Positions 8,943 through 15,931 of a stretch of DNA of 64,000 bases are shown piece after piece (the stretch's first letter is position 1; every line of letters starts with the position of its first letter). Under the pieces are notes generated by a model. The model searched no databases. It worked only from the letters and a program-made list of their open reading frames with translations, and was not told where the DNA came from. Source of the stretch: Bradyrhizobium sp. Ec3.3 (GTDB lineage: Bacteria > Pseudomonadota > Alphaproteobacteria > Rhizobiales > Xanthobacteraceae); NCBI RefSeq assembly GCF_000472925.1, contig NZ_AXAS01000036.1, positions 1 through 64,000 on the forward strand, given 5' to 3'. A program made the translations under genes and the position numbers.

Positions 8943-9268
8943 GCGCCAAAAGCCCCATACACGTCTTGATGTAACGCCCGTTAGATCAATTTGTAACACT
9001 CTGCGTGGAGAACTCGTACGAACATTTCAGAATCCCTGCGATTCCGTTTTGCATACCTCACCGCGTCTGATGGGAAGTCCTCAAATGTTAGCTAGATTAT
9101 GTGAGGACGCGAGCAGCGTCAGAAACCTCTTGGCTCGCGGTCTTTTTGCGCGCGCCTACCCAGCGAGAGAGCCTACGATCCTAGCTCTCGTCGGCTATTT
9201 CCTCACATCGCAAAACTTGAAGATCACGACTAACGTGGCGTCCATTCGGTAATCAGTCCCCAAAAGGA
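8943..9268. other. Intergenic stretch, nothing recognised
   Basis: About 325 bp separate the recombinase start from the next small phage-type gene. A plus-strand open frame (9049-9252) has no domain or ribosome-binding site. No tRNA, terminator or repeat was seen. Confidence 0.4.
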
Positions 9269-9547
9269 TCAGTTTACCCGCCCGGCGGTCGGACCAGTCG
9301 GCGTGAGATCGACATCAGACGGCTCGAGGAGTTGCCGGATGACGATCGTCAACGGCTGACCATCGTCGCCGGCAATGGGCTGCATCGGTTTGCCCCAGCC
9401 GCGATCCAGCAGGATGCCTGCCGCAGCTACGCGCGCGGCCGGTGGTGCGGCCTCTTGGCTGACGATCCCCGCAAGCGTCCTGACGCACAACGCGGTGTGC
9501 CCCCGCGCCATTGACCGTAAATCAGTTGGAATTTTCTTTCTGGGCAA
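9269..9547 (-). CDS. Small phage-associated hypothetical protein
   Basis: Protein of 92 aa, starting MPRKKIPTDLRSMARGHT, with the block APPAARVAAAGILLDRGWGKP. Proteins of this style are common in rhizobial prophages and integrated elements, often near replication or packaging genes. The pattern suggests a small helical DNA-binding or packaging-associated protein, but its function is not known. It is on the same strand as the primase genes to its right, about 290 bp downstream of them. Confidence 0.6.
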   Translation of the reverse strand: MPRKKIPTDLRSMARGHTALCVRTLAGIVSQEAAPPAARVAAAGILLDRGWGKPMQPIAGDDGQPLTIVIRQLLEPSDVDLTPTGPTAGRVN

Positions 9548-9743
9548 ATGCTTACGGGGTGGAGCTACCCCCCTCCTGTTGGCGCCCTAGCGTATCCAAT
9601 GCCATCGCATGATGGTTTCTGGCTCAACATCCGACCGGTTCATTGGGACGTTAGTCACAGTATAACGCGATCCGTCCCGGCCGGCGAATGTCCCTCCGCG
9701 GCATCTTGACTGATCACTTCTCTCGATCGGGTTTTTTGAGGCG

Positions 9744-9831
9744 GGTGACAGGTCCGACAGGCTATCCGGTTATCCCCGTTACGCGCGCGCGCGTGACGTC
9801 CATAATGGAGAAACCTGTCGGACCTGTCACC
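9744..9831. repeat. Perfect 18-bp inverted repeat beside primase gene
   Basis: GGTGACAGGTCCGACAGG at 9744-9761 is matched by its exact reverse complement at 9814-9831. The 52-bp loop contains an alternating CGCGCGCGCG tract. Each arm holds two copies of a GACAGG word. The right arm ends just after the stop of the intact primase C-terminal frame (9836). Neither strand has a T-run on the exit side, so it is not an ordinary terminator. A replication origin or protein-binding site of the integrated element is possible. Confidence 0.7.
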
Positions 9832-11204
9832 GCACTCAGTGCTTCTTGATAAGAACGCGAGCAAAGCCCCGCTGGCCCGTATGTGACTCGCGCCGCTTTT
9901 CGTAGCCACGATCCTCCAGCATGCCGGATAACCCCATGGTGCTCCCGGGCTTGATATTGCGTTCCTCGCACCAAACTTTCCAGGAAGCGAACAGGGCGCT
10001 CATGCGGGTGAAAGCGGTATCGGCCGCGTCTTCGGTACAGTCCTCCAGCCACTCGCCGACCGTGTCCTGGCTCCGGAAGTACTCGTCGGTCGCCTCGCGC
10101 ACGCAGGGCAGGTGCTGCGAGCCCATCCCGTTGCCATTGCAGGCAGCCGTCGAGGCACCAGCGCAGGATCGCCGCGCGCTCGCCCCACAGCTTTTCGGGT
10201 AGCCCAGGATCACGCTCGCCGGCCGGGATCCGGACGGTGAAGGGTGCAAGCAGCAAGCGCCGCCGCATGGCTTCGTCGACGGTGCCAATGCGCGGCTTGT
10301 GGTTGCCGGCGATGAACAACTTGAAAGTCGGCACGAAATCGAAGAAGTCCTGCCGCATGAACCGGGCGGTCAACCTGTCACCACCTGTCAGGGCCTTGAT
10401 CTTGGTCTCATCCCAGCGACGCCCCTTCTGCGTTTCCTGCGCAACAACTAGGCGCGCGCCGCGGAGCTTGGCGAGATCGGTCGGGTGGCGCTCGGTGTTG
10501 CTCGAGACGAATGTGCCCATATCGGCAACGGTCGCGTAGTCACCGAAAATGCGGACAAGCGTGTTAATGAACGTGCTCTTGCCGTTCGCGCCTGTGCCGT
10601 AGGCAAAAACGAAGGCGTGCTCGGTCGTGAGGCCGGTGCAGCAATATCCGATGTAGCGCTGCAGGAAACCCTGCAGCTCGGCATTGCCGGCCGTGATGCG
10701 CTCGAGGAATGCACTCCACTGCGGGTGAGGCGTGCCGGGTGGTGCGGCCCCGCAAGCCGTGGACTTGGTCATATAGTCGAGCGGGTCCGGCTCGCGGGAC
10801 AGTCCCGTAGCCAGGTCGTAGACCGCAGCCGGGATATCGCCATCAGCGGCCGTGAGCAGATGCAAGTGGTTCTGGTCCCACTGCTCGACGGTCGCAGAAA
10901 GGCGGCGATCGGCGCGGGCAAGCTGCACCACGGCGGCAACGGTCTTGGCCGATGCCACAGCGGTGGGCTTGCTGGATTGCGGCGCGAACTCTCGGCAGAT
11001 GACGCGAGCCCGGTCGAACGCGTGCAAGGTGTCATCGGCACCCCAGCGGCTGCCGTCATAGACGAACCACCGCCCCCAGGCTGCAACGTAACGGGAATCG
11101 GCGGCGTGCCGCTCCGCGTAGATAAGTGCAAGCGCGTCTTCCGAGCTGGCTGGGGGCTCGCCGGCATCCTGCAGAGCAGCCAACTTTACGATGTTGTCAG
11201 CCAT
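9762..11204 (-). CDS. Phage/plasmid DNA primase-helicase (D5/P4 type), frameshifted
   Basis: Replicative primase/helicase of a mobile element. The N-terminal part resembles D5_N proteins, and an SF3 helicase core follows with Walker A GTGANGKST at about residue 205, a Walker B-like LVVAQE segment, and a sensor block with FIAGNHKP. After the WCLDGCLQWQRDGL block (about residue 370) the reading frame shifts: the remaining residues up to the stop at 9762 are Arg-rich nonsense, while the normal C-terminus continues in another frame to 9836. Removing one C near 10,110 restores a single frame. The start overlaps the upstream prim-pol gene by 8 bp, so the two were cotranslated. The present product probably lacks a normal C-terminal domain. 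Confidence 0.8.
   Translation of the reverse strand: MADNIVKLAALQDAGEPPASSEDALALIYAERHAADSRYVAAWGRWFVYDGSRWGADDTLHAFDRARVICREFAPQSSKPTAVASAKTVAAVVQLARADRRLSATVEQWDQNHLHLLTAADGDIPAAVYDLATGLSREPDPLDYMTKSTACGAAPPGTPHPQWSAFLERITAGNAELQGFLQRYIGYCCTGLTTEHAFVFAYGTGANGKSTFINTLVRIFGDYATVADMGTFVSSNTERHPTDLAKLRGARLVVAQETQKGRRWDETKIKALTGGDRLTARFMRQDFFDFVPTFKLFIAGNHKPRIGTVDEAMRRRLLLAPFTVRIPAGERDPGLPEKLWGERAAILRWCLDGCLQWQRDGLAAPALRARGDRRVLPEPGHGRRVAGGLYRRRGRYRFHPHERPVRFLESLVRGTQYQAREHHGVIRHAGGSWLRKAARVTYGPAGLCSRSYQEALSAVTGPTGFSIMDVTRARVTGITG
9836..10129 (-). pseudogene. C-terminal primase fragment in shifted frame
   Basis: This frame carries the natural end of the primase/helicase, with REATDEYFRSQDTVGEWLED and a short winged-helix-like tail ending RVLIKKH. 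It has no start signal of its own. It follows directly from the primase core at about 10,110 if one C in the GCCC run is extra. A sequencing error is possible; otherwise the element's replication gene is a recent pseudogene. Confidence 0.7.
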
Positions 11205-11946
11205 TACCGCGTCTCCGCAGCTCCCTGCCAGCGATGCTGTTCACAATGCGCTCGACGTCACCGCGAGGCAGTGGGGGCGTGCAGTCGGTAGCGTTCCACG
11301 ACTGCAGCAGGCCGAGAGCGACAAAAGGGTCGATGTGATGGCGCAGGAGATGGCCGGCGAGTTTCGCAATGCTGCAGTCGCGTGCGCCCTCACTGACACC
11401 CTCAATCAGCAATCGCCATTCCAGGGAAGGCGTTTTGCCGACGGGAGCGCCAGCCTGCAGGGCCAGCAGCCAGCCGGGCGCGTCCGCGATCGCGTTTGCA
11501 CTGTCTACGCTCCAGCAGTAGGGGCGACCGCTGGGGTGGATGGACGGTGGGCTCAGTACATAGCCGCCCTCTCCCCGGACATCGATGTGCCGTCCAATCT
11601 TGCCTGCGGAGTTACGCACCGGCTCCTTTGGCCATTTGAAGTAGATATGGCGACCGCGAGCCGTGATGGCCTCGACGGTCGCGGGCAAGGGGCCATGCTC
11701 TACTTCAAGCTTGCGCAACGCGGCTTCGGCATCACGACCATCAACGTCGACCACGAAGACGCCGGACGCCGCACCGGTCGCGATAGCAATGTTGTTATCG
11801 GGCTGTCGCTGCCACCATGCCGAAATGATGTCCTGATCCGTGGTGGCGTCCTTGAGACCGTTGGCCGTTGCCGGCCGCTTGTCACGCGGCCGGCACGGAA
11901 AGACATGAAGTCCCCGCGCCGCGAGAGCCAAGGCTGTCTGGATCAC
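11197..11946 (-). CDS. Bifunctional primase/polymerase (prim-pol) domain protein
   Basis: Archaeo-eukaryotic primase-type protein of 249 aa that makes primers for element replication. The prim-pol domain covers residues about 5-165 and shows VFPCRPRDKRP, the metal-binding VVDVDG (D-x-D), GRHIYF with the catalytic His, and DVRGEGGYVLSPPS. A primase C-terminal-like helical region follows, with a CSIAKLAGHLLR segment. In many phages prim-pol and SF3 helicase are one protein; here they are adjacent genes with an 8-bp overlap. The product belongs to the integrated element ending at tRNA-Gly. Confidence 0.88.
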   Translation of the reverse strand: MIQTALALAARGLHVFPCRPRDKRPATANGLKDATTDQDIISAWWQRQPDNNIAIATGAASGVFVVDVDGRDAEAALRKLEVEHGPLPATVEAITARGRHIYFKWPKEPVRNSAGKIGRHIDVRGEGGYVLSPPSIHPSGRPYCWSVDSANAIADAPGWLLALQAGAPVGKTPSLEWRLLIEGVSEGARDCSIAKLAGHLLRHHIDPFVALGLLQSWNATDCTPPLPRGDVERIVNSIAGRELRRRGNG

Positions 11947-11957
11947 GGCGCGTCTCC

Positions 11958-12314
11958 CTAGAACGGGATTGCGTCGCCGACCTTGGCGGCCGGCGGGGCC
12001 TTCGGTGCGCGGATACGGATGCAGTCGACAGTGCTACCGCGCAGCGTCGTCGTGGACGGATAGAGTTCGATGCGATGGCCGGGCCAGTTATCGGTGTCGT
12101 CACCGGCGATCGCAGCGACGCTGTCCCAGTTGGTCATGTTGAGCGGCAACGGCTTCATGCCGCAACGGAAGTACAAGACAGTTTTGGTCTCCGCATTGCC
12201 GCCGCTGCCGAGCGTCTCGGTCGGAGCGCGCTCGATCTCGGGCACGTGCGGCTTGCCGTTCAGATCACTCACCTTCAGGTACTTTGACGGGAAGATTTCG
12301 TTTCGTTTGGCCAT
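11958..12314 (-). CDS. Small phage-associated hypothetical protein
   Basis: Protein of 118 aa beginning MAKRNEIFPSKYL and rich in short beta segments. AGGAGT lies 6 nt before the ATG at 12314, which is why that start was chosen over a much longer frame reaching 12518. It is the first gene of the leftward replication operon, 11 bp before prim-pol. Comparable small proteins precede primase genes in rhizobial prophages, and a role in replication or in binding single-stranded DNA is only a guess. Confidence 0.65.
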   Translation of the reverse strand: MAKRNEIFPSKYLKVSDLNGKPHVPEIERAPTETLGSGGNAETKTVLYFRCGMKPLPLNMTNWDSVAAIAGDDTDNWPGHRIELYPSTTTLRGSTVDCIRIRAPKAPPAAKVGDAIPF

Positions 12315-12346
12315 ATCTGACTCCTGCCGTTTCCGATCGGGTCTAA

Positions 12347-12361
12347 GTGGTGTATTACCAC
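12347..12361. promoter_or_regulatory. Operator-like inverted repeat 1
   Basis: GTGGT-N5-ACCAC, a perfect 5-bp inverted repeat, lies in the 54-bp gap between two divergent phage genes and only 7 bp before the start at 12369. A related GGTGG-N4-CCACC lies inside that gene at 12403-12416. Binding by the protein encoded at 12369-13028, with autoregulation, is a plausible reading. Confidence 0.4.
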
Positions 12362-12368
12362 CACCATT

Positions 12369-13028
12369 ATGACTCAAACTGTCCGACCAATAAAGGAAAA
12401 GAGGTGGACGCCCACCACTTTTTGTGATTTGGTTTGGTTCATGGCTGGTCTCAAATCGTTCCTGCAGGGCGTAGCTCCGATATTGGGCGTTTCCCCCGCC
12501 GCGCTGTACGAGCGACAAAGAGCGCTCGTGAACATCGGCGTCCTGGAACCAACAACAGGTCGCGGACCCGGCAGCGGTGTCCCCTTCACTGCCGAAAATT
12601 TTGCCGCGGTTCTAATCAGTCTTCTGGCGGCTGAATCGCTGTCCAAGGTTGACGAATGCGTTGCGGATCTGTGCAGGGCAATGCCCGTGCCATCAAAGCA
12701 ATACAAAAGTTGGTGGATCGAAAGCGGCAAGCCCACCTTCAGGAGCGATGTTGGGCTGTTGCTAGCTGGACAAATGCCGATTTGGACTTTTGACCATATC
12801 TTTATAGGGGATTCTTTTTACGAAATCCGCGTCACTCGCCCTTGGCGCGGCCAACTGGTCAGCAGCGCCGGCGAGATCCTCGATTACTATCCCACCGCGA
12901 TTGACGAGACCATGGTCAGCCGCTCAATCAGTGTTACTGCGGCGATCGAACGCGAAATGTTCTCCAAACTCATTACTTTCACAAAGGGTGCGCTTAGCCA
13001 GATCGAAGCGGAGGAAGACGATTCGTGA
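12369..13028 (+). CDS. Putative element-encoded DNA-binding regulator
   Basis: Unrecognised 219-residue protein. Residues about 30-75 (FLQGVAPILGVSPAALYERQRALVNIGVLE) have the spacing of a winged or simple helix-turn-helix, followed by a GRGPGSGVPFT wing-like loop. The C-terminal half is mixed alpha/beta. The gene is divergent from the replication operon, with operator-like repeats in the gap, which fits a repressor or control protein of the integrated element. There is no good ribosome-binding site before the ATG, suggesting a leaderless or weakly translated message. The small gene and the integrase follow on the same strand. Confidence 0.6.
   Translation: MTQTVRPIKEKRWTPTTFCDLVWFMAGLKSFLQGVAPILGVSPAALYERQRALVNIGVLEPTTGRGPGSGVPFTAENFAAVLISLLAAESLSKVDECVADLCRAMPVPSKQYKSWWIESGKPTFRSDVGLLLAGQMPIWTFDHIFIGDSFYEIRVTRPWRGQLVSSAGEILDYYPTAIDETMVSRSISVTAAIEREMFSKLITFTKGALSQIEAEEDDS
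12403..12416. promoter_or_regulatory. Operator-like inverted repeat 2
   Basis: GGTGG-ACGC-CCACC, a perfect 5-bp inverted repeat within codons 12-16 of the gene starting at 12369. It shares the GGTGG half-site style with the repeat at 12347-12361, about 55 bp away. It could be a second binding site for the same regulator; chance occurrence in GC-rich DNA is also possible. Confidence 0.3.
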
Positions 13029-13146
13029 AACCGTGAGCGGTCCCCCCGGCCGCGTGGTAATCAAACTCGAACAGCGCGGAGCGGCAAAGCGGGGCGCCAC
13101 GGCGGCAGCGCTTCGGGTCATCAATACGTGCCACCAGGACATTGCC

Positions 13147-13335
13147 ATGAGTACCGGTTCTTGGCGCATAAAACCTTCCGAGGTCGAGCGGACGCTCAAG
13201 TCGATACGATCCGTCGGCTTGCAGGTCAGAAGTGTTGAACTGGCCGCGGACGGTACCATCAAGATCGCCGTCAGCGCGTCCGAGACCGGCGAGCCCGTCA
13301 TCGAGACGCCTGAGCAATTGAGAAAACTATTATGA
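13147..13335 (+). CDS. Small integrase-associated hypothetical protein
   Basis: Protein of 62 aa, MSTGSWRIKPSEVERTL followed by an SVGLQVRSVELAADGTIKI beta-hairpin. Very similar short proteins lie just before tyrosine integrases in rhizobial islands, where they may be excision or recombination directionality factors, though this is not established. The reading frame could begin earlier at a GTG (13033, 5 nt after the preceding stop), which would add 38 residues. Its stop overlaps the integrase start (13332) by 4 bp, so the two are translationally coupled. Confidence 0.65.
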   Translation: MSTGSWRIKPSEVERTLKSIRSVGLQVRSVELAADGTIKIAVSASETGEPVIETPEQLRKLL

Positions 13336-14615
13336 AGCCGAAGCCGCCTCGCTCTGCCCTGCCCTTGCCGCGCTATGTACGTCGCAAGCCGTGGGGCGGA
13401 CGTTGGTTCTACTTCTTCGACGTGCCGACGTGGGCGCGAAAGAAGGGCTGCTCCGTCGGCAACGAGCCGCTAGGCTCCGACTACGCCGCAGCAGTCCAGC
13501 GCGCGGAGACGGTGCTGCTGCCCGCATTCGATAGTTGGCGCACTGACGGCAACGACGGCAAGCCCGACGTTGGCGTGATCAGGGGCAGCATCGACTGGAT
13601 GTTCAATGAGTTCCGTAAGACGTGGAATGAGGCGACCGCGAAGCGTCCGCGCCCGCTGAGTCCTGGGCAGCAGCGCGTCCACGAGACCGGCATCGGCATG
13701 ATTGCCGACTACGTGCTGCAGGACGGCAAGCGCCTCGGCACTAGGCGCGTCACGAGTCTCGACACCGCGTTCGTCGATGACCTGTTCAAGAGGCTGCTTC
13801 ACAAAAGAGAAAAGGACGCAGGGGGCAACGAGATTCTGGTCCAGCGCCGCACTACGACCAACCACGCGATGAAGACCGCGCGCAACGCATGGAACACGGT
13901 TTCGCGCGCCAATCCTGGCGTGTTTCCACTGAAGAATCCCTTCGAGAAGATGGGACTGGTGTCAGGCGATACGCGCGAGACGCCACATGCGACGTTCGAA
14001 CAGCTGATGATCTTCCGCGCCAAGGCTGTCGAGATGGGTTACCCGTCGTTGGCAACGGCCGCTATGATCGGCTGGGAATTGCTGCAGCGGAAGGCGCACA
14101 TCTTTATCCGTTTCCAGGTCAAGCACTACCGCCCCACCGACCGGCCGAACCACATCTACGTCATCAACTGGAAAACCGGCACCGGCTCGTGGGAGCCGCT
14201 TTTCGATGACAACGGCGAGCCGCTCTACCCAACGCTGATCAGGGAGTTGGACGAGATCAAGGCCAAGCGGCCAACCGGCGGACTGATGCTTCGCCGGGAC
14301 GGCACCGGCCGCCCATGGGTTGGCAAGGACGAGCAGCTGACGCAGGTTGAGCGCAAGTGCCGGGAGATCATCGACGCGGCTGGCCTGCCCCCATTGATGG
14401 ACTCTAACGGTGAACCACAGCCACTAACCTTCACCTCGTTCGGCCGCCACGGCGGCGCGACCGAGTCGGTAACGTCCGGCCTGACAGAGCTAGAGCTGAT
14501 GAAGAAAGGCCAATGGTCATCGACCAAGGCGATGGGCCACTACCTCCATGGCAACGACGAGGGCAAGCAGGTGGCCCAGCTGAAGCGCATCAAGAAGCGC
14601 GGCCAGAACGCCTGA
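13332..14615 (+). CDS. int: Tyrosine-type site-specific integrase
   Basis: Integrase (427 aa) of the mobile element. The N-terminal half contains an unusual GRWFYFFDVP arm-binding-like region and a core-binding helical domain. The catalytic domain has the first Arg in a LLQRKAH helix, the second in SFGRHGGATE and the nucleophile Tyr in MGHYLHG. The His normally three residues before the second Arg (H-x-x-R) is Ser here. The gene overlaps the preceding small gene by 4 bp and ends 135 bp from the 3' end of tRNA-Gly(UCC), the usual arrangement for integration at a tRNA 3' end. Confidence 0.88.
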   Translation: MKPKPPRSALPLPRYVRRKPWGGRWFYFFDVPTWARKKGCSVGNEPLGSDYAAAVQRAETVLLPAFDSWRTDGNDGKPDVGVIRGSIDWMFNEFRKTWNEATAKRPRPLSPGQQRVHETGIGMIADYVLQDGKRLGTRRVTSLDTAFVDDLFKRLLHKREKDAGGNEILVQRRTTTNHAMKTARNAWNTVSRANPGVFPLKNPFEKMGLVSGDTRETPHATFEQLMIFRAKAVEMGYPSLATAAMIGWELLQRKAHIFIRFQVKHYRPTDRPNHIYVINWKTGTGSWEPLFDDNGEPLYPTLIRELDEIKAKRPTGGLMLRRDGTGRPWVGKDEQLTQVERKCREIIDAAGLPPLMDSNGEPQPLTFTSFGRHGGATESVTSGLTELELMKKGQWSSTKAMGHYLHGNDEGKQVAQLKRIKKRGQNA

Positions 14616-14656
14616 GCCCTCGCTCGAGATTGAACTCGGCCTTTATGGGGCACGAA

Positions 14657-14715
14657 TTTTCGCGAACAGATCGCGAAAACTTTGTCGGAAGTGTTCAGCC
14701 CGACTTGTCGGAAGT
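14657..14715. repeat. Inverted and direct repeats beside tRNA-Gly
   Basis: TTTTCGCGA-ACAGA-TCGCGAAAA is a perfect 9-bp inverted repeat at 14657-14679. It is followed by two copies of TTGTCGGAAGT at 14682-14692 and 14705-14715. Together they fill the gap between integrase and tRNA-Gly. Short direct repeats at this place often are arm-type binding sites for the integrase, and the hairpin could also end integrase transcription. No function is proven. Confidence 0.5.
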
Positions 14716-14749
14716 TGGGAGCGCTCGCAGTCTAAGCCATTGAAATCAT

Positions 14750-14823
14750 TGGAGCGGGTGAAGGGAATCGAACCCTCGTATTCAGCTTGGAAGGCTGCTG
14801 CTCTACCATTGAGCTACACCCGC
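14750..14823 (-). tRNA. tRNA-Gly (UCC anticodon)
   Basis: Cloverleaf on the minus strand: acceptor GCGGGTG pairs with CACCCGC, D-arm AGCTCAATGGTAGAGC, anticodon loop CTTCCAA giving UCC, T-arm GAGGGTTCGATTCCC. The 3' CCA is encoded (14750-14752). The 3' end faces the integrase gene, so it is the likely attachment site. A second copy of the tRNA 3' end was looked for to the left in this window and not found. Confidence 0.95.
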
Positions 14824-14899
14824 ATCTGGGCATCCCCTAACACGGCGCGCCGGGCGCCTCAACCGTCCAGACCCCGCCTTTTAGGCGTTGCGAACAGGC

Positions 14900-15931
14900 T
14901 CAGGACGCCGCGGCCCGCACCTCCTCTACTTCTTCGCGACGGTCGGCCATCTCGGCAGCGAGCAGGAGCGCGGCACGGCTAGCGCCGGTGGATGCTATCC
15001 CCTTGCCTGCGATGTCGTAGGCGGTGCCGTGCGCGGGCGTGCAGATCGGAAACGGAAAGCCGCCGAGCAGAGTCACGCCGCGATCGAAGCCCATCAGCTT
15101 CATCGCGATCTGTCCCTGGTCGTGATACATCGTCAGCACCGCATCGAAGGCGCCGTTCTTCGCGCGCAGAAACACCGTGTCGGCCGGGAACGGTCCCTCA
15201 GCGACAATGCCATCGCGCTGGCCGGCTTCGACCGCGGGGGCGATGATATCGATTTCTTCGCGGCCGAAATTGCCGCCGTCGCCGGCGTGCGGATTGAGCC
15301 CGGCGACTGCAATGCGCGGCCGCGCAAAGCCGGCGTTGCGCATGCAGCTGTCGGTCAGCTTCAGCGCGCGATGGATGCGCTCAGCGGACAATCGCGCAGC
15401 GACGTCCTTCAGCGGGATGTGCGAGGTGACCCGCGCGTTCCAGAGCTCGCCCAGCACGTTGAACTCGCTCGCCGCGGTCTTGAGCCCGGCGATTTCCGCC
15501 GAGAACGCGATCTCGTCGTCATAGTCGGCGCGGGTAAGCCGCATCGCTTGCTTGTTGAAGGGGGTGAAGCAGACCGCATCGACGCGGCCGTCGCGGCCAA
15601 GCTCGAGCGCGTGCCGGTAATTGGCCAGCGCGAACCCGCCGCCGGCAAGGCTCGCAACGCCGCGTTCGACCTCCGCCGGATCGAGATGGCCAAGATCGAC
15701 GAACAACGCGTCGCCCTCCGCCGCGCGGAGATCGGCGCCCTGCTCCACCGTCTTCAGCTCCGGCGTAACGCCGGCAACGCGCGCGCCTTCATCGAAGATA
15801 CGGCGGTCACCGATCACGACCAGTCGGGCGCGGGCGCGGATGTCGTCGAGCGCCACGAGCTTCGCCGTCAGCTCCGGGCTGATGCCGGCGGGGTCTCCCA
15901 TTGCGAGAGCAACGAGCGGCTTTGCGGTCAT
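14900..15931 (-). CDS. pdxA: PdxA-family 4-phospho-hydroxyacid dehydrogenase
   Basis: NAD-dependent, divalent-metal oxidative decarboxylase of 343 aa. It contains the PdxA blocks MGDPAGISPEL, LNPHAGDGG, MYHDQGQIAMK and TPAHGTAYDIAG, whose histidines bind the metal. Biosynthetic PdxA makes pyridoxal phosphate, but the copy here is the last gene of a catabolic transporter operon and overlaps tctA by 4 bp (ATGA). It may instead be a PdxA2-type enzyme acting on 4-phospho-D-threonate or -erythronate, although the expected sugar-acid kinase gene is absent. A clear AGGAG ribosome-binding site precedes the ATG at 15931; a longer frame starting at 17263 is spurious. Confidence 0.88.
   Translation of the reverse strand: MTAKPLVALAMGDPAGISPELTAKLVALDDIRARARLVVIGDRRIFDEGARVAGVTPELKTVEQGADLRAAEGDALFVDLGHLDPAEVERGVASLAGGGFALANYRHALELGRDGRVDAVCFTPFNKQAMRLTRADYDDEIAFSAEIAGLKTAASEFNVLGELWNARVTSHIPLKDVAARLSAERIHRALKLTDSCMRNAGFARPRIAVAGLNPHAGDGGNFGREEIDIIAPAVEAGQRDGIVAEGPFPADTVFLRAKNGAFDAVLTMYHDQGQIAMKLMGFDRGVTLLGGFPFPICTPAHGTAYDIAGKGIASTGASRAALLLAAEMADRREEVEEVRAAAS

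Noticed and set aside
9744..9831. The 18-bp inverted repeat as a transcription terminator
   Set aside because: The loop is 52 bp and neither side is followed by a T-run in the direction of transcription.
12369..13028. A classical Cro/CI-type repressor
   Set aside because: A helix-turn-helix-like segment is possible, but none of the usual Cro/CI sequence features is present, so only a general regulator call was kept.
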